From Pacificitalea sp040119125 (GTDB taxonomy: Bacteria > Pseudomonadota > Alphaproteobacteria > Rhodobacterales > Rhodobacteraceae), in assembly GCA_040119125.1 (NCBI GenBank), contig JBEDTR010000004.1:290875-354874 (forward strand): a DNA stretch of 64,000 bases, written 5' to 3'. Positions within the stretch are counted from its first letter, which is position 1. Each line of letters opens with the position of its first letter. A program made the translations under genes and the position numbers. Of this stretch, positions 17,186 to 24,891 are shown piece after piece. The notes under the pieces were generated by a model. The model worked only from the letters and a program-made list of their open reading frames with translations. It ran no database searches and had not been told where the DNA came from.

Positions 17186-18900
17186 CTGCAGCGCTCCATC
17201 AATATGACGCGACCGGGCGTCCGACCCTGCGCAATCCGCAGGTTCTCATGCGGCCCGAGCGCCTTGCTGCCATGCAGCCCAGCCGGTTGAGCGGGACGTG
17301 GTCGGTGATGAATCGCATGATCGCCGAGCGCTGGGATATCCAGCTGGAACGCATGGATGTCGACGCCGAAGCCAATGGCACGATCATCTACAGCATTCGC
17401 ATCGGTGAGAATGAATTCAGCTTCATCGCGTTCTCCCGTGCCCCCAATCCCGAAGCCCGCACCGGGCGGATCATCGGGCGGTCCTGGGACATGATGGGCA
17501 CGCTGAACGAAGGCCCCGCGACCGAAGACGCGATCGAGGCCGCACGCCGCGAAATTCCGCTGCTTTACCGGGGGCGCGCGACGCCGAATGCGCTGGTCTG
17601 GTGCCGGTCAAACCGCTCGATGCGGGTGTTCAACGGTGTGCTCGACGCGCTGTGCGAGGGGCACCAGCCGCGGGTCGAGGACCTCAACCAGGTCTGCTAC
17701 CTGATGCGGAATACCGGTCTGGACGGCAACGGCACCTTCGGCACGCGGCCTTTCCCGGCGCTGGGGGAAGATCACCCGCTGGGCGGGATGCTGGAGGCGC
17801 AAATCCTCAACGCATATCTGATGCGCGAGCTGTCTTGCGATCTGGTTGAGCATCTGGCGCAGTTGCGCTCGGAGAAGGCCGTACGACTGGACCCGGCGAT
17901 CCGGCGGTATATCGGTGTCGGGAACGGCTCGGCGCTGGGTCTAATTTTCTATGTGCAGAAGCATCCGCGCCTCTTGAGTTCGTGGATCACGGCGCGCGAA
18001 ACCGCGATTGCCGAGGCATTGGCGCTGCAACTGGGCGCGGGCGATCCGCGGACGAGCCTTTTGCACGACCTGCTGCGCCGCGCCATTCGGTTCCGGCGCG
18101 AAGACCGGATGATGTATGAGACTTTCTCCTCCTCCGCGCAGGTGGCCGATGATCTGGAAACCCTGTCACCCCGGCTGCAAGAGTTGGCTGAGACCGGGCG
18201 TATCGACGGAGAAGAGGTCGCCTATCCGCTGGATGTGCTGGCCCGTGATTGCGCGGCGCGGATGGCCCCGGAAAGCTACGAATGTTTCTTGTCGCTGATC
18301 ATGGAACTGACCCCCGATGTGGCCGATGCTGGCGCGCGGGCCGTGTCCGGGGCCGATGAGCTGGACGTGGATATCAGCGTCACGGTCGGCGCGCTGCGGG
18401 ACTTGATCCGGCGCGATTATGGCTGGGCGCTGGACATCGACATGCAGGCCGACGGCGCGCGCGATTACGTCTGGTATAAATCCGCCACCGCCGAAGAGCC
18501 GCGCCGTGGTCTGCGCTCCGAAGTGCCGGAAGCGCGCGATCTGGGGCTGGATCTGGTGCGCGCGACGCAGCGGCTGATGGCTGATCTGGATGCCGCGCAG
18601 GCCGAGGAAGGCCTTGCACGATTCCTGCTGCGCCATCCTAAGCACCGCTATTATGTGGCGCGGGCCCAGAGCCTCGCCGACGCGCGCTATCACACGCCGA
18701 TGGCCAATATCGATGCGGCAGAGTTCACGCCGATCGATCTGGTGCGGTTGATGAATGTCGCGCTGCACGGGATCGACAAGACCCGCGATTATCTACAGCG
18801 CAACCTGCGCGGGGTGCTGTTTCACGGGGCCCCGACGCGCGACGACCTGCGGGCCGGTGCCGGCTCTGACTGGTTTTTCCCCGGGGAGCCTCAACAATGA
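17182..18900 (+). CDS. Unrecognised conserved-looking protein, 572 aa
   Basis: I do not recognise this family. The protein is 572 aa, soluble, without signal peptide or membrane segments, rich in Arg, Asp and Glu, and mostly helical in appearance. Potentially conserved blocks are RLSGTWSVMNRMIAERWDIQ near residue 36, NALVWCRSNRSMRVFNGVLD near 135, and YLMRNTGLDGNGTFGTRPFP near 175. It has no Walker, Rossmann or obvious metal motif. Codon use matches neighbours and both ends are ATGA overlaps (with the IclR gene and with the next gene), so it is a genuine operon member. Its coupling with a small unknown protein and a variant M19 protein suggests these three act together. Confidence 0.8.
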   Translation: MTAALHQYDATGRPTLRNPQVLMRPERLAAMQPSRLSGTWSVMNRMIAERWDIQLERMDVDAEANGTIIYSIRIGENEFSFIAFSRAPNPEARTGRIIGRSWDMMGTLNEGPATEDAIEAARREIPLLYRGRATPNALVWCRSNRSMRVFNGVLDALCEGHQPRVEDLNQVCYLMRNTGLDGNGTFGTRPFPALGEDHPLGGMLEAQILNAYLMRELSCDLVEHLAQLRSEKAVRLDPAIRRYIGVGNGSALGLIFYVQKHPRLLSSWITARETAIAEALALQLGAGDPRTSLLHDLLRRAIRFRREDRMMYETFSSSAQVADDLETLSPRLQELAETGRIDGEEVAYPLDVLARDCAARMAPESYECFLSLIMELTPDVADAGARAVSGADELDVDISVTVGALRDLIRRDYGWALDIDMQADGARDYVWYKSATAEEPRRGLRSEVPEARDLGLDLVRATQRLMADLDAAQAEEGLARFLLRHPKHRYYVARAQSLADARYHTPMANIDAAEFTPIDLVRLMNVALHGIDKTRDYLQRNLRGVLFHGAPTRDDLRAGAGSDWFFPGEPQQ

Positions 18901-19592
18901 CCGAAACGACCCTCCGTGTGATGCCGCGCGAAATGCGGCTGATGTCCGAACGTGTCCTGTCGCTGACCGCGCTGCCCAAGGGCTTTGCGCTGATGGTGGG
19001 CGATATGGTGATGTATTCGCAGGCCATGGGATTGGGCGGCTTTGCGTTGCTTCTGGACCGGATGGAAAGCCTGTCTGCGGCGGACCCGGCGCGGCTGACC
19101 CTGATCGACGGCGCGACGCCGGTTCTCGATGCGCAGGGGGAACACGGCTGGTTCGTCGTGCCCTCGCTCATGGATCTGCTCGAAGACCAGTTGCTGCGCG
19201 GACCAACTGCCACGCTGGAGATCGTCAATGTCACCGACGCGGAGGAACTGCGCGTGGCAACCGGGCTGGGGCAGCGGCGGGGGCTGAAGATCGCCTTCGA
19301 GGGCACGCGCGCCACGGCGACGCGGGACGCGGTGGCCGATCCGGTGCTCGACACCGTGATGGCGCATGGCTGTGATATTCCGGCGGATTTCTGGTGGACG
19401 CTCTATCACACGGCGCAGACGGCGCTGACCCCCGACAGCGTCGTGTCCCGTCGCCATGCGGGTGTGAATATCGTGCTGGAAGACGGGCGCATCATCGGGC
19501 GCAGCGACAATGACGATGACACGGACGCGCGGTTTATCTCTCGCCCCGACACCCCCACCCAAACCGAACCTGCACGCCGGGGAGGCGAATGA
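18897..19592 (+). CDS. Unrecognised protein, 231 aa (faint DUF3726 resemblance)
   Basis: Small protein of 231 aa with no signal peptide or helix long enough to be a secure membrane span. An N-terminal segment (MPREMRLMSERVLSLTALPK, then GDMVMYSQAMGLGGFALL) and a C-terminal SRRHAGVNIVLEDG followed by an acidic tail faintly recall DUF3726 proteins, but this is from memory and weak. Coupled by ATGA to the 572-aa gene upstream, and its last codons carry the GGGGAGG ribosome site of the M19 gene that starts at the very next base. Function unknown; probably a partner or accessory subunit of the 572-aa protein. Confidence 0.75.
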   Translation: MTETTLRVMPREMRLMSERVLSLTALPKGFALMVGDMVMYSQAMGLGGFALLLDRMESLSAADPARLTLIDGATPVLDAQGEHGWFVVPSLMDLLEDQLLRGPTATLEIVNVTDAEELRVATGLGQRRGLKIAFEGTRATATRDAVADPVLDTVMAHGCDIPADFWWTLYHTAQTALTPDSVVSRRHAGVNIVLEDGRIIGRSDNDDDTDARFISRPDTPTQTEPARRGGE

Positions 19593-20591
19593 ATGACCAT
19601 GATTGACGGACTTGAATGCGGACCTTTCGACCGGGAGTCCTTTCTCAGGCTAAAGGCCGCCGGGGTGCACGGGGTCGTCGTGACCTGCGGCTTCTGGGAG
19701 GGCGCGCTGGAAAGCCTCGACAGTTTGGGGCGCTGGCGTGATCTGGTGCGTGAGAATTCCGATGTGACCTGCATGGGCGACACGCCCGAAGCCATTGAGC
19801 GCGCAGCGGCCGACGGTCGTGTTGCCGCGATCATGGGGTTTCAGAACGCCAATCTGTTCGAAGGCCGCATCCGGCTGGTGGAGATGTTCGCCGAATTGGG
19901 CGTCCGTGTCGTGCAGCTGACCTATAACAACCAAAACGAATTGGCCGGGTCCTGCTATGAGGCCGAAGACAGCGGCCTGTCGCGGTTTGGCGTCGAAGTC
20001 GTGCGCGAGATGAACCGCCAAGGCATGCTGATCGATTGCAGCCATGTCGGCGACCGCTCGACCCTCGACGCGATCAACGCGAGTGAAAAGCCGCTCGCCG
20101 TGACCCATGCCAATGCCGCGAGCCTCTTTCCGCATAAGCGCAACAAATCCGACAAGGTGCTGCACGCGCTGCGCGACACGGGCGGGGTGATCGGCTGCGC
20201 CGCCTATCGCAACATCACCGGCGACTATTACTCCGGCCCCATTGAGCAGTGGTGCGAGATGGTTGCACGGACCGTCGACATTGCGGGCATCGACAGCGTG
20301 GCAATCGGCACTGACCGCGGCCACAACATGGACCGGGCCATCTATGACTGGATGCGCATGGGCCGCTGGACGCGGGGGGTCGATTACGGCGCCGCCTCCG
20401 CCGCCCGTCCGGGCAAGGCTCCGCCGCCCGACTGGTTTCAGGAATTGGAGGACATGCGGGTGATCCCCGATGGTCTCCGCTCCGTGGGGTTCAATAATGA
20501 AGAGGTCGAAAAGATCCTCCACGGCAATTGGATGCGCCTTTACCGCGCAACCTTCAGAACGTCCGACAGCAATGAGGAAACCCAATCATGA
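19593..20591 (+). CDS. M19 dipeptidase homologue with altered metal site (paralogue)
   Basis: Second M19-family protein, 332 aa, cytoplasmic. As in the paralogue at 3574-4563, the N-terminal HxD zinc pair is missing (MIDGLECGPFD) and the bridging Glu is Gln (GFQNANLF). IDCSHVGDRS and LAVTHANAAS keep the two later histidines, and GTDRGHNMDRA keeps the pocket Asp. A shared Cys in D-x-L-x-C replaces the second ligand position. It directly follows the 231-aa protein and overlaps the ABC binding-protein gene by ATGA. Its coupling to transport genes suggests it processes the imported compound, possibly an amide, imide or lactam, but dipeptide cleavage should not be assumed. Confidence 0.82.
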   Translation: MTMIDGLECGPFDRESFLRLKAAGVHGVVVTCGFWEGALESLDSLGRWRDLVRENSDVTCMGDTPEAIERAAADGRVAAIMGFQNANLFEGRIRLVEMFAELGVRVVQLTYNNQNELAGSCYEAEDSGLSRFGVEVVREMNRQGMLIDCSHVGDRSTLDAINASEKPLAVTHANAASLFPHKRNKSDKVLHALRDTGGVIGCAAYRNITGDYYSGPIEQWCEMVARTVDIAGIDSVAIGTDRGHNMDRAIYDWMRMGRWTRGVDYGAASAARPGKAPPPDWFQELEDMRVIPDGLRSVGFNNEEVEKILHGNWMRLYRATFRTSDSNEETQS

Positions 20592-21631
20592 CCAAGTTTA
20601 CGGACCCAACCGGCCTGTCGCGCCGCAGCTTTCTGAGCGGCACCGCCGCGCTGGCTGGCAGCGCCTTTGCCGCGCCGCATATCGCGCGTGCGCAGTCGGA
20701 TATGCTTTATATCAACTCCTGGGGTGGGCCGTGGCTGGAAGCCGCGACCGCGAACCTGTTTGACCCGTTCAGCGCCGAGACCGGGATCGAGATTTCGACC
20801 GTCTCGCCCGTCTCCTTTGCCAAGCTCGCCGCGCAGGTGCGCACCGGTGTCTATGAATTCGACGTGACCTCGCTGGGTGGCGGCGACATCGTGCGCGCCA
20901 ATCAGGCCGGTCTGCTGGAAGACATCGCGGCCCCCTACGAAGGCGGCGTGTTCGAAAACGGCGTCGGCAGCCATGCGTTTGCCACCGTGCTGGGCTGGCG
21001 GACCGACAAATGGGATGGCGACGCGCCGCAATCCTGGGCCGATTTCTGGGATGTCGAACGCTTCCCCGGCAACCGGTCGCTGCAACGCTACCCGGCCCGC
21101 ATCCTGCCGCTGGCACTGCTGGCCGATGGTGTCGCGCCCGAGGATCTCTATCCTCTCGACATCGACCGGGCCTTTGCCAAGCTGGACGAGATCAAGGATC
21201 ACATCACGGTCTGGTGGACCGCTGGCGCGCAATCCGAGCAGATCCTGCGCGATGGCGAGGTTGACCTGATCGGCATCTGGCACGGCAACTATTTCCGGGC
21301 CGAAGATGCCGGTGCGCCGGTGGCAATGACCTGGAACCAGGCCGAGATCGAGCGCGCCTATTGGGTTGTGGCCAAGAACACGCCCAACATGGAAGCCGCC
21401 AAGGAATTCGTGAAATTCGCGACCTCGCCCGAAGCGCTGGCCGGGTTCGTCTCGCAGGCAAATTACGGCGCGCTGAACCCGGCGGCGAACGATTTCATTC
21501 CCGATACCGCCAAGCCGCGGATGCCCACGGCGCCGGAAAACTACCCCCAGACCTTTGAGCAGGACATGCTCAACTGGGGCGGCGATCCCGAAGAGGTGTC
21601 GATGCGCTTTGAGGAGTGGCTGGCCTACTGA
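20588..21631 (+). CDS. ABC transporter substrate-binding protein, PotD/spermidine-putrescine type
   Basis: Periplasmic binding protein, 347 aa, of the polyamine/iron (SBP_bac_8-like) group. It has a twin-arginine-type signal, SRRSFLSGTAALAGSAFAAP, with a probable AxA cleavage near residue 36. Then LYINSWGGPWLEAA and typical PotD-like segments: KLAAQVRTGVYEFDV, VDLIGIWHGNYFRAEDAG, EFVKFATSPEALAGF. It overlaps the M19 gene by ATGA and is separated from the first permease gene by a stable hairpin. The ligand is unknown; the relationship to PotD does not prove a polyamine. Confidence 0.88.
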   Translation: MTKFTDPTGLSRRSFLSGTAALAGSAFAAPHIARAQSDMLYINSWGGPWLEAATANLFDPFSAETGIEISTVSPVSFAKLAAQVRTGVYEFDVTSLGGGDIVRANQAGLLEDIAAPYEGGVFENGVGSHAFATVLGWRTDKWDGDAPQSWADFWDVERFPGNRSLQRYPARILPLALLADGVAPEDLYPLDIDRAFAKLDEIKDHITVWWTAGAQSEQILRDGEVDLIGIWHGNYFRAEDAGAPVAMTWNQAEIERAYWVVAKNTPNMEAAKEFVKFATSPEALAGFVSQANYGALNPAANDFIPDTAKPRMPTAPENYPQTFEQDMLNWGGDPEEVSMRFEEWLAY

Positions 21632-21649
21632 TCGGGCCGCCACACCCAC

Positions 21650-21685
21650 AGCCGCCCCCTGACCCTGTTCGTGCGGGGGGCGGCT
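21650..21685 (+). terminator. Intercistronic hairpin after binding-protein gene
   Basis: AGCCGCCCCC and its perfect complement form a 10-bp stem around a loop of about 16 bases, followed by a short pyrimidine-rich run (CCTTTCC). It lies 18 bp after the binding-protein stop and 28 bp before the permease start. Such hairpins often stop part of transcription or protect the upstream mRNA, giving more binding protein than permease. Confidence 0.65.
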
Positions 21686-21713
21686 CCTTTCCACCCGATC
21701 CGAAAGTTTCGCG

Positions 21714-22589
21714 ATGACCGCAGTGTCCGAAAATCCTGTGCGGACCGGCAGTGCCTCCGCCCGGCCGGAGCGTGCCAGCCTGACGCCGTGGCTCCTGCTT
21801 GCGCCGCTTGCCGCCTATCTGGCGATCTTCTTTGTCGTGCCGTTGGCGCAGGTCGCGATGATGAGCGTCACCGAACCGACGCCCGGTCTGGGCAATTACG
21901 AGAAAGTCCTGACCTCGCCGCTCTATCGCAAGGTGTTTCTCAACACCTTCTCCACCGCATTGCTGGTCACCGTGTGCTGCCTGCTGGTCGGCTATCCGCT
22001 GGCCTATCTGATGGTGCATACGACGCGCCGCCGGGCGATGATGATCTTGCTGCTCATCACCATGAGCTTCTGGACCTCGTTTCTGGTGCGGACCTATGCG
22101 TGGATGGTGCTGCTGGGCCGCAATGGGCCGCTATCGTGGGTGTTTTTGCAACTGGGCTGGGACGAGCCGCCGCAAATGCTGTTCACGCGCTTCGCGTCGA
22201 CGCTGGCGATGGTGCATATCCTCGCGCCCTACATGATCATGAACATCTATTCGGTCATGCAAAAAATCGACCCTTCACTGGTGCGATCGGCCGAAAGCAT
22301 GGGCGCGCGGGGGCGGTCGTTGTTCCGGCATGTCTATCTGCCGCTCAGCGCGCCGGGGATCGCCAATGGCTCGGTTCTGGTCTTCGTGATCTGCCTTGGC
22401 TTCTACGTCACGCCGGTCCTGCTGGGCTCGCCGCGTGAACAGATGGCCGCTGGACTGATCGGACGGCAGATCGAAGAATTCCTTGCCTTCGGGCCCGGCT
22501 CCGCGATGGCGATGGTGCTGCTGGTGGTGACGCTGGTCATCCTTGCGATCTATCACCGCCGGTTCGGCCTCGACAAACTTTACGGATGA
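21714..22589 (+). CDS. ABC transporter permease, PotB type
   Basis: Inner-membrane permease, 291 aa, with six predicted helices beginning with WLLLAPLAAYLAIFFVVPLA. The BPD_transp_1 coupling region reads AESMGARGRSLFRHVYLPLS (EAA-G motif), placing it with PotB-like proteins. It lies after an intercistronic hairpin and is followed 10 bp later by the second permease. Together with the ATPase at 23408 it forms a complete importer for the ligand bound by the protein at 20588. Confidence 0.9.
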   Translation: MTAVSENPVRTGSASARPERASLTPWLLLAPLAAYLAIFFVVPLAQVAMMSVTEPTPGLGNYEKVLTSPLYRKVFLNTFSTALLVTVCCLLVGYPLAYLMVHTTRRRAMMILLLITMSFWTSFLVRTYAWMVLLGRNGPLSWVFLQLGWDEPPQMLFTRFASTLAMVHILAPYMIMNIYSVMQKIDPSLVRSAESMGARGRSLFRHVYLPLSAPGIANGSVLVFVICLGFYVTPVLLGSPREQMAAGLIGRQIEEFLAFGPGSAMAMVLLVVTLVILAIYHRRFGLDKLYG

Positions 22590-22599
22590 GGGGGCAGTC

Positions 22600-23406
22600 A
22601 TGAACGCGAGCTTCAAACTGATCGGTCTGCTGGTGGTGCTCTTCATCGCCGCGCCGCTGGTCATCGTCGTGCCGATGTCGCTATCCTCGGCACCGTCGCT
22701 GCAATTCCCGCCGCCGGGCTACTGGCTGGGCTATTACGCGCAGTATTTCTCGGACCCGACATGGCTGCGCCCGACCTTCAACAGCATCGTCATCGCGCTG
22801 GCCAATACGGTGCTGACCATGCTGCTGGTGGTGCCTGCGACCTTTGCCCTTGTGCGGCATAAATTCTGGGGCAAGAGCCTTGCCAATATCATGATGATGA
22901 TGCCGATGGCGGTGCCCCATATCGTCATGGCGATTGGCTACTATTCCTACTTCGGCCAGCTGGGCATCGTGTTTTCCAAGCTGGGCGTGATCCTTGCGCA
23001 TACCTGCCTGTCGGTGCCGATCACCTTCCTCGTGCTATCGGCGAACCTGAAAGGGTTCGACCGCACATTGGAGCGGGCGGCGCGGTCGCTGGGGGCGACG
23101 CCGTCGCAGACATTCATCCACGTCACCCTGCCGATCCTGCGTCCAGGGCTGCTGATCTCGTCACTCTTCGCCTTCATCCAATCCTTCGATGAAACCGTGG
23201 TCGCGATCTTCATCTCGGGGCGGAATGCGGAAACGCTGCCGCGCAAGATGTTCGACAGCATCAGGCAGGATGCCGATCCGGTGATCGCCGTGATCTCGAC
23301 CCTGTTGTTTCTTGTGGTGCTCGCGGGGCTGCTGGCACCGCATGTATTGCGCCTCACCCGTCGGCTGTTCGGCCGTCCGGCCACCCACACCGAACCTCGG
23401 AGCTGA
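22600..23406 (+). CDS. ABC transporter permease, PotC type
   Basis: Second permease of the Pot-type importer, 268 aa. The first helix is LIGLLVVLFIAAPLVIVVPM; the coupling motif is RAARSLGATPSQTFIHVTLP. The ATG at 22600 was chosen over an in-frame upstream codon because it begins the membrane segment and is preceded by GAGGGGG. It lies 1 bp before the ATPase start. Confidence 0.9.
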   Translation: MNASFKLIGLLVVLFIAAPLVIVVPMSLSSAPSLQFPPPGYWLGYYAQYFSDPTWLRPTFNSIVIALANTVLTMLLVVPATFALVRHKFWGKSLANIMMMMPMAVPHIVMAIGYYSYFGQLGIVFSKLGVILAHTCLSVPITFLVLSANLKGFDRTLERAARSLGATPSQTFIHVTLPILRPGLLISSLFAFIQSFDETVVAIFISGRNAETLPRKMFDSIRQDADPVIAVISTLLFLVVLAGLLAPHVLRLTRRLFGRPATHTEPRS

Positions 23407-23407
23407 C

Positions 23408-24478
23408 ATGACCAGCTATTTGCAACTCTCTGGTCTCAACAAGACCTTCGGCACCTTTACCGCCCTCGAAGACGTCAATCTCGACGTACAAAAGGGCGAG
23501 TTCATCACCTTCCTCGGGCCGTCGGGGTCGGGCAAGACGACGACGCTGATGATTATCGCGGGCTTCGAGAAGGCCACGCATGGTGCGATCACGCTGGAAG
23601 GGCAGTCCATCGCGGCGCTGGCCCCCCAAGACCGCAACATCGGCATCGTGTTTCAGAACTACGCGCTGTTCCCGCATAAAACTGCTGAGGAAAACGTGTA
23701 TTTCCCTCTGCAAATGCGCAAGGTGAAACGCGCCGAGGGCATGGCACAGGCGCGCAAGATGCTGGATCTTGTGGGTCTTGGCGGGTTTGAGCACCGCTAC
23801 CCCAAGGAGCTGTCGGGCGGGCAGCAGCAGCGTGTGGCACTGGCGCGCGCGCTGGTGTTTGAGCCTGATCTGCTGTTGCTGGACGAACCCCTGGGCGCGC
23901 TCGACAAGAACCTGCGTGAATCCATGCAGATCGAGATCAAGCGTATTCAGAAAACGCTCGGCGTGACGACGATTTTCGTGACCCATGACCAGACCGAAGC
24001 CATGTCGATGTCGGATCGCATCGTGGTCTTTTCCAATGGCCGGATCGAGCAGGCCGGCGCGCCGCTGGACATCTATCACAAGCCCTCGACACGGTTCGTG
24101 GCGGACTTCATAGGTGAAAGCAATCTGGTCCCGGCCACCATCACCGACCCCGCTGCGCAAACGGCGGACAGCCCGCTTTTGGGGGCGATGAGCTACGCCG
24201 CCGAGGGTGCCCCAGCCGTCCGTGCCGGGCAGGAGGTGACGCTGGTTCTGCGGCCCGAGCATCTGAAATTGTCGCGCGCGCCGCTGGAGGGCTACCACTC
24301 CGCCCAGATGAAGATCGAAACGATTGTGAACTTCGGCGATAGCGGTCTGGTCATCGGCCATAAGGACGGCACGCAGTTGCGCGTGCGTGTGCCCGGTGTC
24401 GATGTCGTCATCCTGCAAGAGGGCGATGATTGCTATGTAAACTGGACGCAAGAACACGTCTATCTGGTGCAGGAATGA
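23408..24478 (+). CDS. ABC transporter ATP-binding protein, PotA type
   Basis: ATPase of the Pot-type importer, 356 aa. Walker A GPSGSGKTT near residue 38, the Q-loop QNYALFPHKT, signature LSGGQQQRVALARAL, Walker B LLLLDEPLGALD and the switch His in FVTHDQTEAMS are all intact. The C-terminal TOBE domain (residues about 270-356) follows. The ATG at 23408 matches the expected MTSYLQLSGLNKTFG start; the long upstream in-frame stretch lies within the permease gene and is discarded. Its stop overlaps the RidA-like start by ATGA. Confidence 0.92.
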   Translation: MTSYLQLSGLNKTFGTFTALEDVNLDVQKGEFITFLGPSGSGKTTTLMIIAGFEKATHGAITLEGQSIAALAPQDRNIGIVFQNYALFPHKTAEENVYFPLQMRKVKRAEGMAQARKMLDLVGLGGFEHRYPKELSGGQQQRVALARALVFEPDLLLLDEPLGALDKNLRESMQIEIKRIQKTLGVTTIFVTHDQTEAMSMSDRIVVFSNGRIEQAGAPLDIYHKPSTRFVADFIGESNLVPATITDPAAQTADSPLLGAMSYAAEGAPAVRAGQEVTLVLRPEHLKLSRAPLEGYHSAQMKIETIVNFGDSGLVIGHKDGTQLRVRVPGVDVVILQEGDDCYVNWTQEHVYLVQE

Positions 24479-24891
24479 GCCACGACATGACACAGGCCAC
24501 GACAAGTTCGCCTTCGGAGATGATCGCCCGGTTCGGCAGCTCTGCGCGCGCCTCATTGGCCACGGTCGCGGGGAATACCGGCTTCTTCGCCGTGACGCCG
24601 CAGGCCCCCTATGACGATAGCCTGACCACGGCGGAACAGGCGCAGCAGCTTTTCGCCAAGGCCGAAGCCCGTTTGAGTGAAATCGGATCGGACAAGGGCG
24701 CCATGGTGTTCGCGACGATCATTTTGCGCGACATCGCGGATGTGGCCGAATTTAACGCGGTTTGGGATGCATGGGTCGCCGATGTCGCGCCGCCCGCCCG
24801 CGCCTGTTTCGAGGCGCGTCTGGCCAGCCCCGCGATGAAGGTCGAATTGATCATCGTCGCTGCCTGCGCGCCCGCGCAATCGGATGGCTGA
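24475..24891 (+). CDS. RidA-family protein
   Basis: Small protein of about 138 aa with the YjgF/YER057c/UK114 fold signs: TPQAPYDDSLTTAEQAQQLF, then the SDKGAMVFATIILRDIADV beta-strand/helix and a final VELIIVAACA strand. RidA proteins hydrolyse reactive enamine/imine intermediates from PLP or flavin amino acid oxidation. The canonical catalytic Arg near the C-terminus (in RxxVxV) is not obvious: the corresponding stretch reads ASPAMKVELI, so activity is unsure. It is ATGA-coupled to the ABC ATPase and overlaps the FAD oxidase start by 8 bp. Confidence 0.72.
   Translation: MSHDMTQATTSSPSEMIARFGSSARASLATVAGNTGFFAVTPQAPYDDSLTTAEQAQQLFAKAEARLSEIGSDKGAMVFATIILRDIADVAEFNAVWDAWVADVAPPARACFEARLASPAMKVELIIVAACAPAQSDG

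Noticed and set aside
20588..24478. Assignment of the importer to spermidine/putrescine
   Set aside because: The Pot-type ABC group also carries other cations, amides and acids; nothing in the binding protein or the operon proves polyamine, and the M19/RidA/GlcD neighbours point elsewhere.
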